A DNA stretch of 64,000 bases from UBA2336 sp964419145 (GCA_964419145.1 CAYQOM010000001.1:868001-932000), one strand, 5' to 3'; shown: positions 8,277 to 17,868, counted from the stretch's first letter. Notes: generated by a model from the letters alone, not told the origin. Numbers and translations are program-made.

Positions 8277-8284
8277 TATATTTG
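8277..8284 (+). promoter_or_regulatory. -7 box (TATATTTG) of panC
   Basis: TATATTTG matches TAnnTTTG and lies 23 bp before the panC ATG. The -33 element is not obvious. Together with the minus-strand promoter at 8226-8256 it makes this gap a compact divergent promoter. Confidence 0.55.
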
Positions 8285-8307
8285 GCGCCTTTATCCGAAG
8301 CTGTAAC

Positions 8308-9150
8308 ATGCAGATTTTCAGGGAAATTAAGCCCCTAAGGGCATTTTTGGTTGAAAAATGGAGGGCTGGACAAAAGCCCGGATTTGTTCCCACCATGGGG
8401 GCCCTTCACCGCGGACATTTGGAATTAGTTGCCGCTTCACGTGCCAACCACCCGTTTACCGTTTGCTCTGTTTTTGTTAACCCCACCCAGTTCAATAATG
8501 CTGAGGATTTCGCCAAATACCCCCGAAATATTGAACGGGATATTGATTTATTAAAGCAGGAAGGGTGCGATGTGTTGTTTTGTCCGGATGAAGCCGAGAT
8601 GCGCCCGGATAGCCAATTCCTGAATTTTGATTTTGGGCACCTGGATAAAGTGATGGAAGGAAAATTTCGTCCGGGTCATTTCAGTGGGGTCGCGCAAGTG
8701 GTATCAAAGCTGTTTCATATTGTGGAGCCAGATACGGCCTATTTCGGACAGAAGGATTGGCAACAGTTTGTGATCATCTGCACGTTGGTTAATGAGTTAA
8801 AGTTTAACGTAAAGCTTAAGGCAGTTGAAACCGTTCGTGAACCTGATGGCCTTGCAATGTCTTCAAGAAACGAACGACTTTCAGAAGTGCAACGAAAGGA
8901 GGCCACTTTACTATCAAAATGTTTGAATGAGGCCCGCGAACAACTTCTGCACGGAAAGTCTGTTGAAGATGTAAAGAAAAGTGTCACGAACACGTTTAAT
9001 CAAAATGAAGCTTTGCAGCTTGAATATTTTGAAATGGTAAACGCAGAGAACCTAACCCCAATCAAATCTGTTGGGGATGCTGACCGTGCTATACTGTGTA
9101 TGGCTGCCTATGTGGGTGGGGTTCGTTTAATTGATAATATGTTTGTTTGA
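8308..9150 (+). CDS. panC: Pantothenate synthetase (pantoate--beta-alanine ligase)
   Basis: A 280-residue cytoplasmic enzyme that joins pantoate and beta-alanine with ATP to make pantothenate, the precursor of coenzyme A. It carries the nucleotide-binding PTMGALHRGH motif at residues 28-37, the FGQKDWQQ active-site segment and the late GLAMSSRNERL block. Length and motifs are typical, so it should be active. panD starts 3 bp after its stop, so beta-alanine supply and its use are encoded together. Confidence 0.97.
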   Translation: MQIFREIKPLRAFLVEKWRAGQKPGFVPTMGALHRGHLELVAASRANHPFTVCSVFVNPTQFNNAEDFAKYPRNIERDIDLLKQEGCDVLFCPDEAEMRPDSQFLNFDFGHLDKVMEGKFRPGHFSGVAQVVSKLFHIVEPDTAYFGQKDWQQFVIICTLVNELKFNVKLKAVETVREPDGLAMSSRNERLSEVQRKEATLLSKCLNEAREQLLHGKSVEDVKKSVTNTFNQNEALQLEYFEMVNAENLTPIKSVGDADRAILCMAAYVGGVRLIDNMFV

Positions 9151-9153
9151 TTT

Positions 9154-9501
9154 ATGAGAATTGAGGTTTTAAAGTCGAAAATACATCGGGCAAAAATTAC
9201 TCAGGCCGAGCTGCATTATGTAGGTAGCATAACCATTGATGAAACGCTTATGGATGCTGCCGGATTTATAGAAGGTGAAAAGGTGACCGTTGTGAACGTG
9301 AATAACGGTGAGCGTTTGGAGACCTATGTAATCAAAGGAGAACGTGACTCCGGTATGATTTGCCTCAATGGGCCGGCTGCCCGCAAAGTGCAGGTGGGGG
9401 ATATCGTAATCATTTTTTCATACGCCTCCATGAAACTTGAAAAGGCCAAAACTTTTAAGCCCACTATTGTTTTTCCAACACCCGATAACCGACTAAATTG
9501 A
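9154..9501 (+). CDS. panD: Aspartate 1-decarboxylase
   Basis: A 115-residue pyruvoyl enzyme that decarboxylates aspartate to beta-alanine for pantothenate synthesis. The self-cleavage site Gly24-Ser25 is present in HYVGSITID, and the Ser25-derived pyruvoyl group is the cofactor. The short N-terminal beta chain (MRIEVLKSKIHRAKIT) and the NGPAARKVQVGDIVII segment are family hallmarks. It lies 3 bp after panC and 18 bp before the YbhN-like gene, so it is the second gene of this operon. I see no panZ/panM maturation factor nearby. Confidence 0.97.
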   Translation: MRIEVLKSKIHRAKITQAELHYVGSITIDETLMDAAGFIEGEKVTVVNVNNGERLETYVIKGERDSGMICLNGPAARKVQVGDIVIIFSYASMKLEKAKTFKPTIVFPTPDNRLN

Positions 9502-9519
9502 CAGCTTAATTCTATCGCA

Positions 9520-10560
9520 TTGGGTTCACGCATTCGGGTATTTGTCCAATACATTCTTGTCCTCGCAGCTACCGTTTTTCTCGTGTGGTTTTCACTGCGT
9601 GCGATTCAGGTTGAGGAAGGTCAGAATAAATGGGACTACCTCTTAAACACGTGGCATCGGGCCGATAAGTTTTGGCTCATGGTCATGCTGGTTTTTGTGA
9701 TGATCAGTCACGTGCTTCGGGCCGAACGCTGGCGGATGTTATTAAAGTCGGCAGGCCATAGTACTTCCTTGTATAAGGGTTTTCTTTCGTTGATGGTGGG
9801 TTATCTCGTAAACCTGGTTATTCCACGGGGTGGGGAAGTGTCACGGTGTTTTAATTTATATAAGCTCCACAAAATTCCTGTAGAGGTTTCGTTCGGCACG
9901 GTGGTGGTAGAACGAATAGCCGATTTGTTTTTTTTGGTGATTGTGTTGACCCTGGCATTTGTGGTTGAGGCTGATAAGCTTTTTGGATTCATAGAAACCT
10001 TACCCATTCAACCAGTGCTTGGCCAGGGCAAATTGGGTTTAATCGTAACCGTGGCTGCCGCGCTGATCGTGATCAGCCTGATTGGCTTTTACATCTTAAA
10101 AAGAAATCATAAGCTTCGTGATCGGGTTCGCAACGTATGGAAGGGATTTAAAACCGGCCTAACCTCAGTACTCAAACTTGAAAATAAGGGTCTTTTCATT
10201 TTGCATTCTGTTATCATTTGGGTTTTGTACTTTCTGATGAGCTATGCCGTAATCCGCGCGTTTGATGAAACCGCTCACCTTGGCTTTGGTGCCGTACTTT
10301 CACTTTTTGCCATTGGTACCATTGCCATGGCGGCACCGCTTCCCGGTGGGGCTGGGTCGTATCACGTTCTTTTACCAGCCGGCCTTTCCCTCTTGTACCA
10401 GGTTCCGCAAGCCGATGCGGTGGCATTTACGTTCGTTTTTCACGGCTGGCAAACCCTGATTATGATTGTGGGCGGGGTGATTTCGTTAATTCTAACATCC
10501 GTTCAACTTCGAAAACAAAAGAGTGGACTCTCAGTATCGGATGAGCAACCTTCTGCTTAG
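9520..10560 (+). CDS. YbhN/UPF0104-type integral membrane protein
   Basis: A 346-residue membrane protein with about eight predicted transmembrane segments. It belongs to the lysylphosphatidylglycerol-synthase transmembrane-region family (PF03706), whose members act in lipid flipping or synthesis, though most stand-alone members are uncharacterised. It shows the family's charged motif block: VIPRGGEVSRCFNLYK, followed by VVVERIADLFFL. The ALPLPGGAG-like turn (MAAPLPGGAGSYH) appears near residue 270. The start is a TTG at 9520, 18 bp after panD. No ATG fits without losing the first membrane segment. Its position after panCD recurs in Bacteroidota from memory. A functional link to pantothenate is unproven. 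Confidence 0.82.
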   Translation: MGSRIRVFVQYILVLAATVFLVWFSLRAIQVEEGQNKWDYLLNTWHRADKFWLMVMLVFVMISHVLRAERWRMLLKSAGHSTSLYKGFLSLMVGYLVNLVIPRGGEVSRCFNLYKLHKIPVEVSFGTVVVERIADLFFLVIVLTLAFVVEADKLFGFIETLPIQPVLGQGKLGLIVTVAAALIVISLIGFYILKRNHKLRDRVRNVWKGFKTGLTSVLKLENKGLFILHSVIIWVLYFLMSYAVIRAFDETAHLGFGAVLSLFAIGTIAMAAPLPGGAGSYHVLLPAGLSLLYQVPQADAVAFTFVFHGWQTLIMIVGGVISLILTSVQLRKQKSGLSVSDEQPSA

Positions 10561-10648
10561 CTTTGTATAAACCGGCTGTGACGAATTGTCAGGGAATTCA
10601 ACTGGCCTGGAAGTTGTTAAATGTAGAAATCTAAAAACGTAGAAAAAT

Positions 10649-11347
10649 ATGGGTGTTTTCATTATTGGTGGAATTTTCATGGTGATCGGGATGATCGTTA
10701 GCGGCAGACTGAAAAGTAAATTCCGCAAGTATTCCGAGATCAGGTTAAACCGCGATTTATCAGGCGCTGAAATTGCCAAGCTGATGCTGGCAGATAACGG
10801 TATTCACGATGTGCAGGTGTTGAGTGTGGAGGGTGAACTTTCTGATCACTACAATCCGGCAAACAAAACCGTAAACCTGAGTCCTGAAGTTTATCATGGC
10901 AGAAGCGCTGCTGCAGCGGCCGTGGCTGCCCACGAATGTGGTCACGCGGTGCAGCATGCCACAGCTTACTCCATGCTTCAGTTCCGTTCGGCTATGGTGC
11001 CCATTCAAAATGTGAGTGGTAAAATCATGAACATGATTTTTTGGGCTATGATTTTGGGAGGCTCCTTTATGCAAAACATTTTGCCCTGGAACTCGGCCCT
11101 CTTGATTATCATTGCCTGTTACGGGGTATTTACCCTGTTTGCCTTTGTAACGTTACCGGTTGAATTTGATGCCAGCCGCAGGGCATTGGCCTGGATTGAA
11201 AACCGGGGAATTGTAAACCGGCAGGAGCATGACATGGCAAAAGATGCCCTCAAGTGGGCTGCTATGACTTATGTGGTAGCGGCTATTGGTGCGCTTACTA
11301 CCCTGTTATATTATGTGATGATGTTTCTGGGTGGTCGTGATGATTAA
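10649..11347 (+). CDS. Membrane zinc metallopeptidase (PF04298 type)
   Basis: A 232-residue membrane protein of the neutral zinc metallopeptidase family (YugP-like, PF04298). An N-terminal membrane segment (about residues 3-19) is followed by a soluble domain with HECGH at residues 95-99, in AAHECGHAVQHA, the zinc-binding and catalytic site. Two or three more membrane segments follow (about 130-175 and 205-225). The GVFIIGGIF opening and SPEVYHGRSAAA segment are typical. Physiological substrates are unknown for the family. It is separated from upstream panCD-YbhN by 88 bp and followed by a strong terminator, so it may be monocistronic. Confidence 0.88.
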   Translation: MGVFIIGGIFMVIGMIVSGRLKSKFRKYSEIRLNRDLSGAEIAKLMLADNGIHDVQVLSVEGELSDHYNPANKTVNLSPEVYHGRSAAAAAVAAHECGHAVQHATAYSMLQFRSAMVPIQNVSGKIMNMIFWAMILGGSFMQNILPWNSALLIIIACYGVFTLFAFVTLPVEFDASRRALAWIENRGIVNRQEHDMAKDALKWAAMTYVVAAIGALTTLLYYVMMFLGGRDD

Positions 11348-11379
11348 TCCGATATAATTTCAAGTATTCAATTAATTTT

Positions 11380-11413
11380 GGGCCCGGAATTAACCCCGGG
11401 CCCTTTCTTTTTG
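11380..11413 (+). terminator. Rho-independent terminator after the zinc protease gene
   Basis: GGGCCCGG (11380-11387) pairs perfectly with CCGGGCCC (11396-11403) across an 8-nt loop and is followed by TTTCTTTTTG. This is a strong intrinsic terminator separating the protease gene from the acyl-CoA dehydrogenase gene. Confidence 0.88.
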
Positions 11414-11437
11414 TTTAATTGGGAAAAAGCACAAACC

Positions 11438-12577
11438 ATGAATTTTCAACTAACCGAAGAGCACATTGCCGTACAACAAGCCGCCAGAGATTTTGCGCAG
11501 AATGAGTTATTGCCAGGCGTTATTGATCGGGACACTGAACAGAAATTTCCGGCCGATCAGGTGAAGAAAATGGGTGAACTCGGTTTCATGGGCATGATGG
11601 TGGATCCGAAATACAATGGCGGAGGAATGGACACCATCTCGTATGTACTGGCGATGGAGGAAATTTCTAAGATTGATGCCTCAGCTTCGGTGTGCATGTC
11701 GGTAAACAATTCACTGGTATGTTGGGGGCTGGAGAAATTCGGAACCGAGGAACAAAAAGAGAAATATCTAAAACGATTGGCGACTGGTGAAATCATCGGT
11801 GCCTTTTGTTTATCTGAGCCTGAAGCAGGATCGGATGCCACCAGTCAGCGTACCACTGCAGAAGATAAAGGCGATCATTATTTGTTAAATGGAACAAAAA
11901 ACTGGATCACCAATGGCAAAAGCGCCAGTGTGTATATAGTCATCGCCCAAACCGATGCAGCAAAGCGCCATAAGGGTATTAATGCATTGATTGTTGAAAA
12001 GGGAATGCCCGGCTTTGTGGTGGGCAAGAAGGAAGACAAGATGGGTATTCGTGGCTCGGATACGCACTCGCTAATGTTCACGGATGTAAAAGTGCCTAAA
12101 GCAAATCGCATTGGTGAAGATGGTTTTGGATTTACCTTCGCCATGACCACCTTGAATGGTGGGCGCATTGGTATTGCATCGCAGGCATTGGGTATCGCGT
12201 CAGGTGCATACGAGCTGGCGTTAACATATTCCAAAGAGCGTAAGGCGTTTGGAAAACATTTGGCCGAACACCAGGCCATTCAATTCAAGTTGGCTGAAAT
12301 GGCTACAAAAATTGATGCCGCTCGTTTACTGGTTTGGAATGCAGCATACCTGAAAGACCAAGGAAAGGACTTTGTGAAAGCCGCAGCGCAAGCCAAACTG
12401 TTTGCTTCACAAATTGCGCAGGAAGTAACCACGGAAGCGGTTCAGATTCATGGTGGTTACGGATATGTTAAAGAGTTTCATGTTGAACGCCTTATGCGCG
12501 ATGCGAAGATCACGCAGATTTATGAGGGCACAACAGAAATTCAGAAGCTGGTTATTTCTCGGGAGTTATTGAGATAA
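11438..12577 (+). CDS. Acyl-CoA dehydrogenase
   Basis: A 379-residue FAD enzyme of the short/medium/branched-chain acyl-CoA dehydrogenase group, which introduces the alpha-beta double bond in acyl-CoA degradation and passes electrons to electron-transferring flavoprotein. It begins MNFQLTEEHIAVQQAARDFA. The middle domain has FCLSEPEAGSDA and the FAD/substrate segment WITNG, and the C-terminus has the IYEGTTEIQKLVISREL block with the catalytic glutamate in YEGT. An upstream in-frame extension to 11378 runs through the terminator hairpin, so the ATG at 11438 is preferred. The exact substrate cannot be read from sequence. It ends 3 bp from the convergent operon. Confidence 0.94.
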   Translation: MNFQLTEEHIAVQQAARDFAQNELLPGVIDRDTEQKFPADQVKKMGELGFMGMMVDPKYNGGGMDTISYVLAMEEISKIDASASVCMSVNNSLVCWGLEKFGTEEQKEKYLKRLATGEIIGAFCLSEPEAGSDATSQRTTAEDKGDHYLLNGTKNWITNGKSASVYIVIAQTDAAKRHKGINALIVEKGMPGFVVGKKEDKMGIRGSDTHSLMFTDVKVPKANRIGEDGFGFTFAMTTLNGGRIGIASQALGIASGAYELALTYSKERKAFGKHLAEHQAIQFKLAEMATKIDAARLLVWNAAYLKDQGKDFVKAAAQAKLFASQIAQEVTTEAVQIHGGYGYVKEFHVERLMRDAKITQIYEGTTEIQKLVISRELLR

Positions 12578-12580
12578 TCA

Positions 12581-14086
12581 TTATCTGAAGTCAACCTGAA
12601 TTTTTCTTCTTTCAGAAATCCACTCCCCGCTGTCAAGAATTCCGATTATTTCAATTACGTAATCTCCGGATTCATCAGGCGTGTAAAAGGTTATTTTGGT
12701 ATTCCCCTCAATGTGCAAAGATGGGTTCCAGTATAAGGTACTTCTGAAATCAGGTATATGTCCTTGCGTTGGAAACTTCCGATTATAAACAAGCGGGGTA
12801 AAAATGACGGGCTCATGAAATCCTTGATAGAGTTTTCTTTGATTTGATTTAGGCACAGACCCTGTTTTAGTATAGAGCGCAATAATTCCATTATCGGCCA
12901 ACGAGCTTGTTGCAGACATGTTGATTGTCGCAATTTTCCAGGCAATATCAATGCTGGCGATATTAACCAGCTCCATATTCAGAATTTCTTCACTTTTGTC
13001 AATAATGTATCCGTCTAGTACCAGTAAGGGGTTTCCTAGATAAAAGAAAATCCGTTGACTGTTTTCAGAATTTCGGATTCGCATTTGTCCTTTGTGTTTT
13101 CCTTTAAGCAATTTTACCTGAGGAACTACTTCCTTTAGAAAATCTGCGACATATTCCATCCCCTCATAATCAGCTGGGTAATACGTCATATCAGAAGGGA
13201 GTTTCAAGGGCGTATATGTAAACGCTTCAGTTTGACTGTATGATTTTTTAATCTCTTGTATTAGAAGCGCTTTCTCATGCAGAAAATCAGTATCTGACTG
13301 TTGAGCATTGGAATCTATTTGTGCTTTACTGAAATCCGTAAACGATTCAAGGGATGATGTAAGTAAAGGGAAAATTAGTTGCTCCTTTGGATAATTAATT
13401 CCAGAAGTATTACTTCTCTGCGGAGGAAACTCGACATCAAAGGGACGGGGTAGTTGATTTAGTTGAGCGGAATCATGGAATTCGTAAACGCTTATCGAAA
13501 AGTACCCTTTAATCGGAGTTTTTTCGTGTGAAAGATCTATTGAGGCCTCAACCCTTTCTCTCGTTTTAAATTTCTCTTTGTTAGCTGCGATATCCAGTTT
13601 ATACGTCTTGCTTTTTGTTCCTATTAATGTATTCGATTCTTTTGACTGTTCTTTTGAGTGTAGAAGTTCTGAGAGGCGAACTCTATCAAGTGGGTTAAAA
13701 ACCAAAATTCTTTTTGAGAAATCATCCCCATTAAAGAAATTCTGCATCCAAAGTGTAAAGGGCTTAAATGTGTAAACACCCGTAGGCAGATAATCAGGTA
13801 ATGTTATCTGACCGGACGTCATCCCATTCGAAAACTTTAATTTCAATCGGGCTAACAGATCGCCTTTTGGGTCATATAATTCAAGATAGCCAATACTGCT
13901 TAGGTCCATTCTGGAGAATGGCTGGTTGAATAAAAAAAGACTAAACCAGATTGTTTCTCCGCTTTGGTAATAGGTTTTATCGGTATGTAGAAATGCGGCC
14001 TCAGGTCCTGTAGGATTTTTTTGACTGAAGCAAAAGGAGGGCACACAACAGAATACAATAAAAATTGTTGACAAAATGTTTTTCAT
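12581..14086 (-). CDS. Exported protein with macroglobulin MG2-like domain
   Basis: A 501-residue protein with a signal peptide (cleavage probably after FCFS, near residue 21). The start of the mature part reads LHTDKTYYQSGETIWFSLFL, the signature of MG2 (alpha-2-macroglobulin) domains of Bacteroidota periplasmic or surface proteins, followed by a second beta-sandwich near 155-215. The C-terminal part contains a possible TonB-plug-like segment (PLLVLDGYIIDKSEEILNMELVNIASIDI, split here as PLLVLDGYII and ILNMELVNIASI). That is a known combination in MG2 proteins of this phylum. It is the last gene of the TonB receptor/DUF4249 operon and overlaps the DUF4249 gene by 4 bp. A role in surface capture or export with that receptor is inference. 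Confidence 0.75.
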   Translation of the reverse strand: MKNILSTIFIVFCCVPSFCFSQKNPTGPEAAFLHTDKTYYQSGETIWFSLFLFNQPFSRMDLSSIGYLELYDPKGDLLARLKLKFSNGMTSGQITLPDYLPTGVYTFKPFTLWMQNFFNGDDFSKRILVFNPLDRVRLSELLHSKEQSKESNTLIGTKSKTYKLDIAANKEKFKTRERVEASIDLSHEKTPIKGYFSISVYEFHDSAQLNQLPRPFDVEFPPQRSNTSGINYPKEQLIFPLLTSSLESFTDFSKAQIDSNAQQSDTDFLHEKALLIQEIKKSYSQTEAFTYTPLKLPSDMTYYPADYEGMEYVADFLKEVVPQVKLLKGKHKGQMRIRNSENSQRIFFYLGNPLLVLDGYIIDKSEEILNMELVNIASIDIAWKIATINMSATSSLADNGIIALYTKTGSVPKSNQRKLYQGFHEPVIFTPLVYNRKFPTQGHIPDFRSTLYWNPSLHIEGNTKITFYTPDESGDYVIEIIGILDSGEWISERRKIQVDFR

Positions 14087-15114
14087 GGAAATCCGGGGGG
14101 TTTAACATTTGTGGCTCCTTGAATCAGATCAATGCAATTGCCGAATTCCGGCAATAAGTTTGGAGAAGGAGAAACAAAACCAGAAGCATCAAATCTTTTA
14201 ATAAGAACTGATTTTTCAACAACTGAAGATGCACCAAAATATCCCATCACCAACTCATTAGGATTTTCGGTGTTAAAAATATTACCCCTGATTTGTGAGG
14301 GTATAGGGTCAAAGATTGAGCCGGTGTTGGTTTGTTGTTTTCTTAACTCATCCAGAAAATTGTAGGCTTCGGGTGACAAAGACATCTGCTTCACCATGGC
14401 CATATAGTAAGTTGGCCTGTCGTACGGAATTATAACTAATGGTTCAGTAAAGGTGTTTCCGTTGAAGTAGGCGTCATTATTAATTCTTATGCTTGGCTCA
14501 AGACGCGACACGGGCACCCAACATTGAAAAAATGTTTCTCCAATAAAACTAAAAAACTCATAAATACCACTAATCTTCCACCGGTAGTAATTTCGTTCAT
14601 CCTCAGGATCATCTACTTTTACTGAGAGTTTAAATCCATACCGGGTATCCACAAAATATCCTCCTTGTGAATTTTCTACAAGTTGTTCATAAGAATGATA
14701 TTCATAGATTAGGCTGTCAATTAAAGGCACACCTGGCATTTTCTCGGAGTTGGATTGGTAGGCAGTTCCATCTGCTGTTAGAATATATAATGTGTAGGTT
14801 CTGCCTGGCGTCCCAACAAGAGTATTGGAAGGAGAATAAATGCCTGGTGATGTTTCCGAAAAGACGACTTCATTTCCTAAATCATCAAGAACTTTTACCT
14901 CAGCACTGATTTCAGGTACAAAGTAAATAGGTTGAATCCGTGAATTGTCAAAAGAAAGACTTCTGCTTAAATGTACATAACTCTCATTAGTGACATCAGT
15001 AATTAGCCCATCTACAACAAGCGCATTTGATTGATTGCCAGTTCTTAAATCAAATGGATCTATACAGGAAAATCCAAAGATCAGGAAGATTATGAAGTGT
15101 ATTAATCTTCGCAT
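14083..15114 (-). CDS. DUF4249 family lipoprotein
   Basis: A 343-residue lipoprotein (lipobox IFGFSC, Cys17) of DUF4249, a family almost always found beside TonB-dependent receptors in Bacteroidota and thought to act as an outer-membrane partner. It shows the family layout: CIDPFDLRT directly after the lipid site, then NALVVDGLITD, strands ending YTLYILTADGTAYQSNSE, and a C-terminal conserved FGNCIDL. The start is 5 bp after the receptor stop, and its end overlaps the MG2 gene by 4 bp, so the three proteins should be made together. The ligand is unknown. Confidence 0.88.
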   Translation of the reverse strand: MRRLIHFIIFLIFGFSCIDPFDLRTGNQSNALVVDGLITDVTNESYVHLSRSLSFDNSRIQPIYFVPEISAEVKVLDDLGNEVVFSETSPGIYSPSNTLVGTPGRTYTLYILTADGTAYQSNSEKMPGVPLIDSLIYEYHSYEQLVENSQGGYFVDTRYGFKLSVKVDDPEDERNYYRWKISGIYEFFSFIGETFFQCWVPVSRLEPSIRINNDAYFNGNTFTEPLVIIPYDRPTYYMAMVKQMSLSPEAYNFLDELRKQQTNTGSIFDPIPSQIRGNIFNTENPNELVMGYFGASSVVEKSVLIKRFDASGFVSPSPNLLPEFGNCIDLIQGATNVKPPGFP

Positions 15115-15119
15115 AATGA

Positions 15120-17771
15120 TTAGAATTTGAAGTTATAACTAATGGATGGAAATATTGACCCAAGAACTGCAAGTCGGTAAGCTTGAGGTATTGATCCTTT
15201 GTAGGTTGGTTTGAAAAATACTGAGTATGGATTCTTTCGGCCGTATAAGTTGTAAATGGCAAAATTCCAACTTCCTTTAAATCGCTGAGTTTGTTTTAAT
15301 GGTTTATCTATTGTAAGTGAAATATCAAGTCGGTGATAATCCGGAATTCTGGCTTGATTTCGCTCTGTGAATTGTACGACAGTATAACCATCGATAATAA
15401 AAACAGCATCAGGATAGGTTATTGGTCGACCAGTACTGTAGGTGAAGTTCGTTGAAAGACTTATTCTACGATTGAATTTGTAATTAGTAACCACAGTCAG
15501 GTCGTGAGGTTTGTCGTAGTTAGCAGGAAAAAACCGGCCTCGATTAATAATTTCAGTTGGAAATAATCCTTCTGCTTTCCGCAAGGATCTGGAGTATGTG
15601 TAGCCGACCCAACCAGTCAACGTCCCATAATTTTTTCTAATCAACAGTTCGAGCCCATAAGCTTTCCCGAACGCAGGAATGAGTTCCGTTTCTACTAACG
15701 GATTCAGAAACAAATCAGCCCCATCTTTATATTCAACCAAATCATAGACCTGCTTGTAATAAATTTCTGCAGATGTTTCGATTGTATTATTTTTTAAATT
15801 TCTGAAATATCCGATTGAGAATTGATGCCCTTTTTGTGGTGGGATATTGGCATCACTTGATTTCCATATATCAATTGGGCTGATTGCCGTTGTGTTTGAA
15901 ATCAGGTGCAGGTATTGAATTGTTTTATTGTAGCTGGCCTTTACAGAACTTTGATTGTCGATGGTCAACCTGGCAGATAATCGTGGTTCAAATCCCGAAT
16001 ATGTTTTTATAACCTCGTTGCTCGAATAACTCAGCGTATCTATAATGGAAGAAGGTGTTCGCGGTACTCCCGGTGAATAGATAAATACCTCTTTTGGACC
16101 GAGGCTCGAATAACGAGAATACCTTAATCCTGCCAATATTGTTAGTCGAGGTGTGATTTTAAATTCGTCACTTATATATGCGGCCGATTCAATTGCTCTC
16201 TCATTTTGAAGCGTGCGAGCATTTAGTGCGGATCCAGGAGCAGCCGAAAGTGAGCCTGGATTTAAATCATAAACCAGCGAGCTGACTCCAAAATCAAATT
16301 TATGTTTGAGGTTGGCGAAGTAGGACACATCCACTTTTGCACCAATGGTTTCAATGCCAAAACGTGCAATAAATCCAGTGTTTTCATTTTCTCCCGCTAC
16401 ATCATAACTATAATTACTGTTGATGAGTGAGGTGCTTACAAAAAGTTTTTTAGAAAGTAGTGTGTTCCATTTTAGTGTGGTGTTAAGTGTTGACCACCCG
16501 TATAAAGTGTCGGCAGCGAATTTAAATCCATCAACGCTATAATAGGATGAGAGGCGTAACGAATTATTCTCATTAATTTGGTAGTTAAGCGTAATGTTGG
16601 CATCATAAAAGTAGCCCTCACTATTACGAATGTTATAGTCAGGAACTTTTTTCAGTATCCAGTTTGGATAGGCGTATCTGCCCGCAACCAGAAACGAGAG
16701 TTTGTCTTTTATAAGTGGGCCCTCCAGGGAGAGTCGACTTGATATAATACCCAGGCCCCCGTTTCCAGTAAATTCCTTCGAGTTTCCATCTTTAAGTTTT
16801 AAGTCCAAAACGGACGCAACCCGTCCACCATACTGTGCGGGCATTCCCCCTTTATAAAGTGTTACATCTTTTACAATATCTGTGTTTATCATAGAAAAGA
16901 AACCAAATAGATGAGAAGAGTTAAATACGGGTACATCATCTATCAAAATTAGATTTTGATCTGTATTTCCTCCACGCACGTTAAATCCTGCTGCCCCTTC
17001 TCCAACGGTACTTACTCCTGGTAACATGGTAATGCTACGAATCACATCTGTTTCACCAAGAAATGCTGGAATAGATTGCATCGTTTTGGTGTCTAACTTC
17101 ACAAGTCCCATTTCTGGCGAGGAAATGTTTTTGTCAATAGCATCAGCCTTTACAACGACTTCATTGAGTTGCGTGAGATGATCATAAAGCTCGATATCGA
17201 GCAAAATATTTTTATCAAGGAAAATCCGTTGTGATGCTGAGGCTTTACCCATTGCAGATACCCGCACGGTGTAGATACCTGAAGGTAGTGAGATTGAATA
17301 ATATCCGAAAGAATTTGAGACCACTCCAGTTTCCACTTCTTCAAAGTACAAGGCAGCACCAATGATACTTTCACCAGAGTTGGCATCTTTAATTTTCCCA
17401 CTAATGGAGAACTCACCACTTTTTGCCACAAAACTCTCCTCATGTATGATGTTTTCTCGTTGTGTGTTTGACAATGAGCCTCCGTTGGACAGCAGGATAA
17501 CATACTTTTTTTTATAGATCGTGTAGGTATATCCGGTGTTTTGTAAAGCAGCGTTAAGGAAATCAGGTAGTGCAAGCTTCAGAATTTCGCGAGGCACGCT
17601 TCTATTTTCAATCCACTTTAATTGGTAGAAGAATTTAACATCTTTACTTTTTTCCAATAACTCAAAAGCCTCAATAAGCGTAATCTGTTCGATTTCTTCT
17701 TGCGCAAAGAGTGATGAGCCAAAGGTCAAACTCAGACAGAGCGCAAGGATAATTACTAAGTTTTTGGGCAT
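15120..17771 (-). CDS. TonB-dependent receptor with STN-like and carboxypeptidase-like domains
   Basis: An 883-residue outer-membrane receptor. A signal peptide (to about residue 23) is followed by an STN-like short domain (about 28-95), a carboxypeptidase-regulatory-like beta domain (about 118-205, FSISGKIKDANSGESIIGAA, one of the commonest openings in this phylum), the TonB plug (about 215-340, with FNVRGGNTDQNLILIDDVPV) and a 22-strand-type barrel ending ISYNFKF with a terminal aromatic. Such receptors import large substrates with proton-motive force through TonB-ExbBD. The STN domain usually signals to an anti-sigma factor, but no sigma or anti-sigma gene adjoins it. It is the first gene of a three-gene operon. 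The 97 bp upstream show no convincing -33/-7 pair. Confidence 0.93.
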   Translation of the reverse strand: MPKNLVIILALCLSLTFGSSLFAQEEIEQITLIEAFELLEKSKDVKFFYQLKWIENRSVPREILKLALPDFLNAALQNTGYTYTIYKKKYVILLSNGGSLSNTQRENIIHEESFVAKSGEFSISGKIKDANSGESIIGAALYFEEVETGVVSNSFGYYSISLPSGIYTVRVSAMGKASASQRIFLDKNILLDIELYDHLTQLNEVVVKADAIDKNISSPEMGLVKLDTKTMQSIPAFLGETDVIRSITMLPGVSTVGEGAAGFNVRGGNTDQNLILIDDVPVFNSSHLFGFFSMINTDIVKDVTLYKGGMPAQYGGRVASVLDLKLKDGNSKEFTGNGGLGIISSRLSLEGPLIKDKLSFLVAGRYAYPNWILKKVPDYNIRNSEGYFYDANITLNYQINENNSLRLSSYYSVDGFKFAADTLYGWSTLNTTLKWNTLLSKKLFVSTSLINSNYSYDVAGENENTGFIARFGIETIGAKVDVSYFANLKHKFDFGVSSLVYDLNPGSLSAAPGSALNARTLQNERAIESAAYISDEFKITPRLTILAGLRYSRYSSLGPKEVFIYSPGVPRTPSSIIDTLSYSSNEVIKTYSGFEPRLSARLTIDNQSSVKASYNKTIQYLHLISNTTAISPIDIWKSSDANIPPQKGHQFSIGYFRNLKNNTIETSAEIYYKQVYDLVEYKDGADLFLNPLVETELIPAFGKAYGLELLIRKNYGTLTGWVGYTYSRSLRKAEGLFPTEIINRGRFFPANYDKPHDLTVVTNYKFNRRISLSTNFTYSTGRPITYPDAVFIIDGYTVVQFTERNQARIPDYHRLDISLTIDKPLKQTQRFKGSWNFAIYNLYGRKNPYSVFFKPTYKGSIPQAYRLAVLGSIFPSISYNFKF

Positions 17772-17868
17772 AATTCAGCTATAACGGCAAGCGAGTTTGT
17801 TAGATACGGCAACCAAGATTTTTAATTTTGTTGTTACCCCGAGATCGGAAAATTAGATTGAGTCAGGG

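Noticed and set aside
12572..12586. AGATAAT-C-ATTATCT inverted repeat at the acyl-CoA dehydrogenase stop
   Set aside because: A 1-nt loop cannot form a terminator hairpin, it is AT-only, and it consists of the stop codons of two convergent genes.
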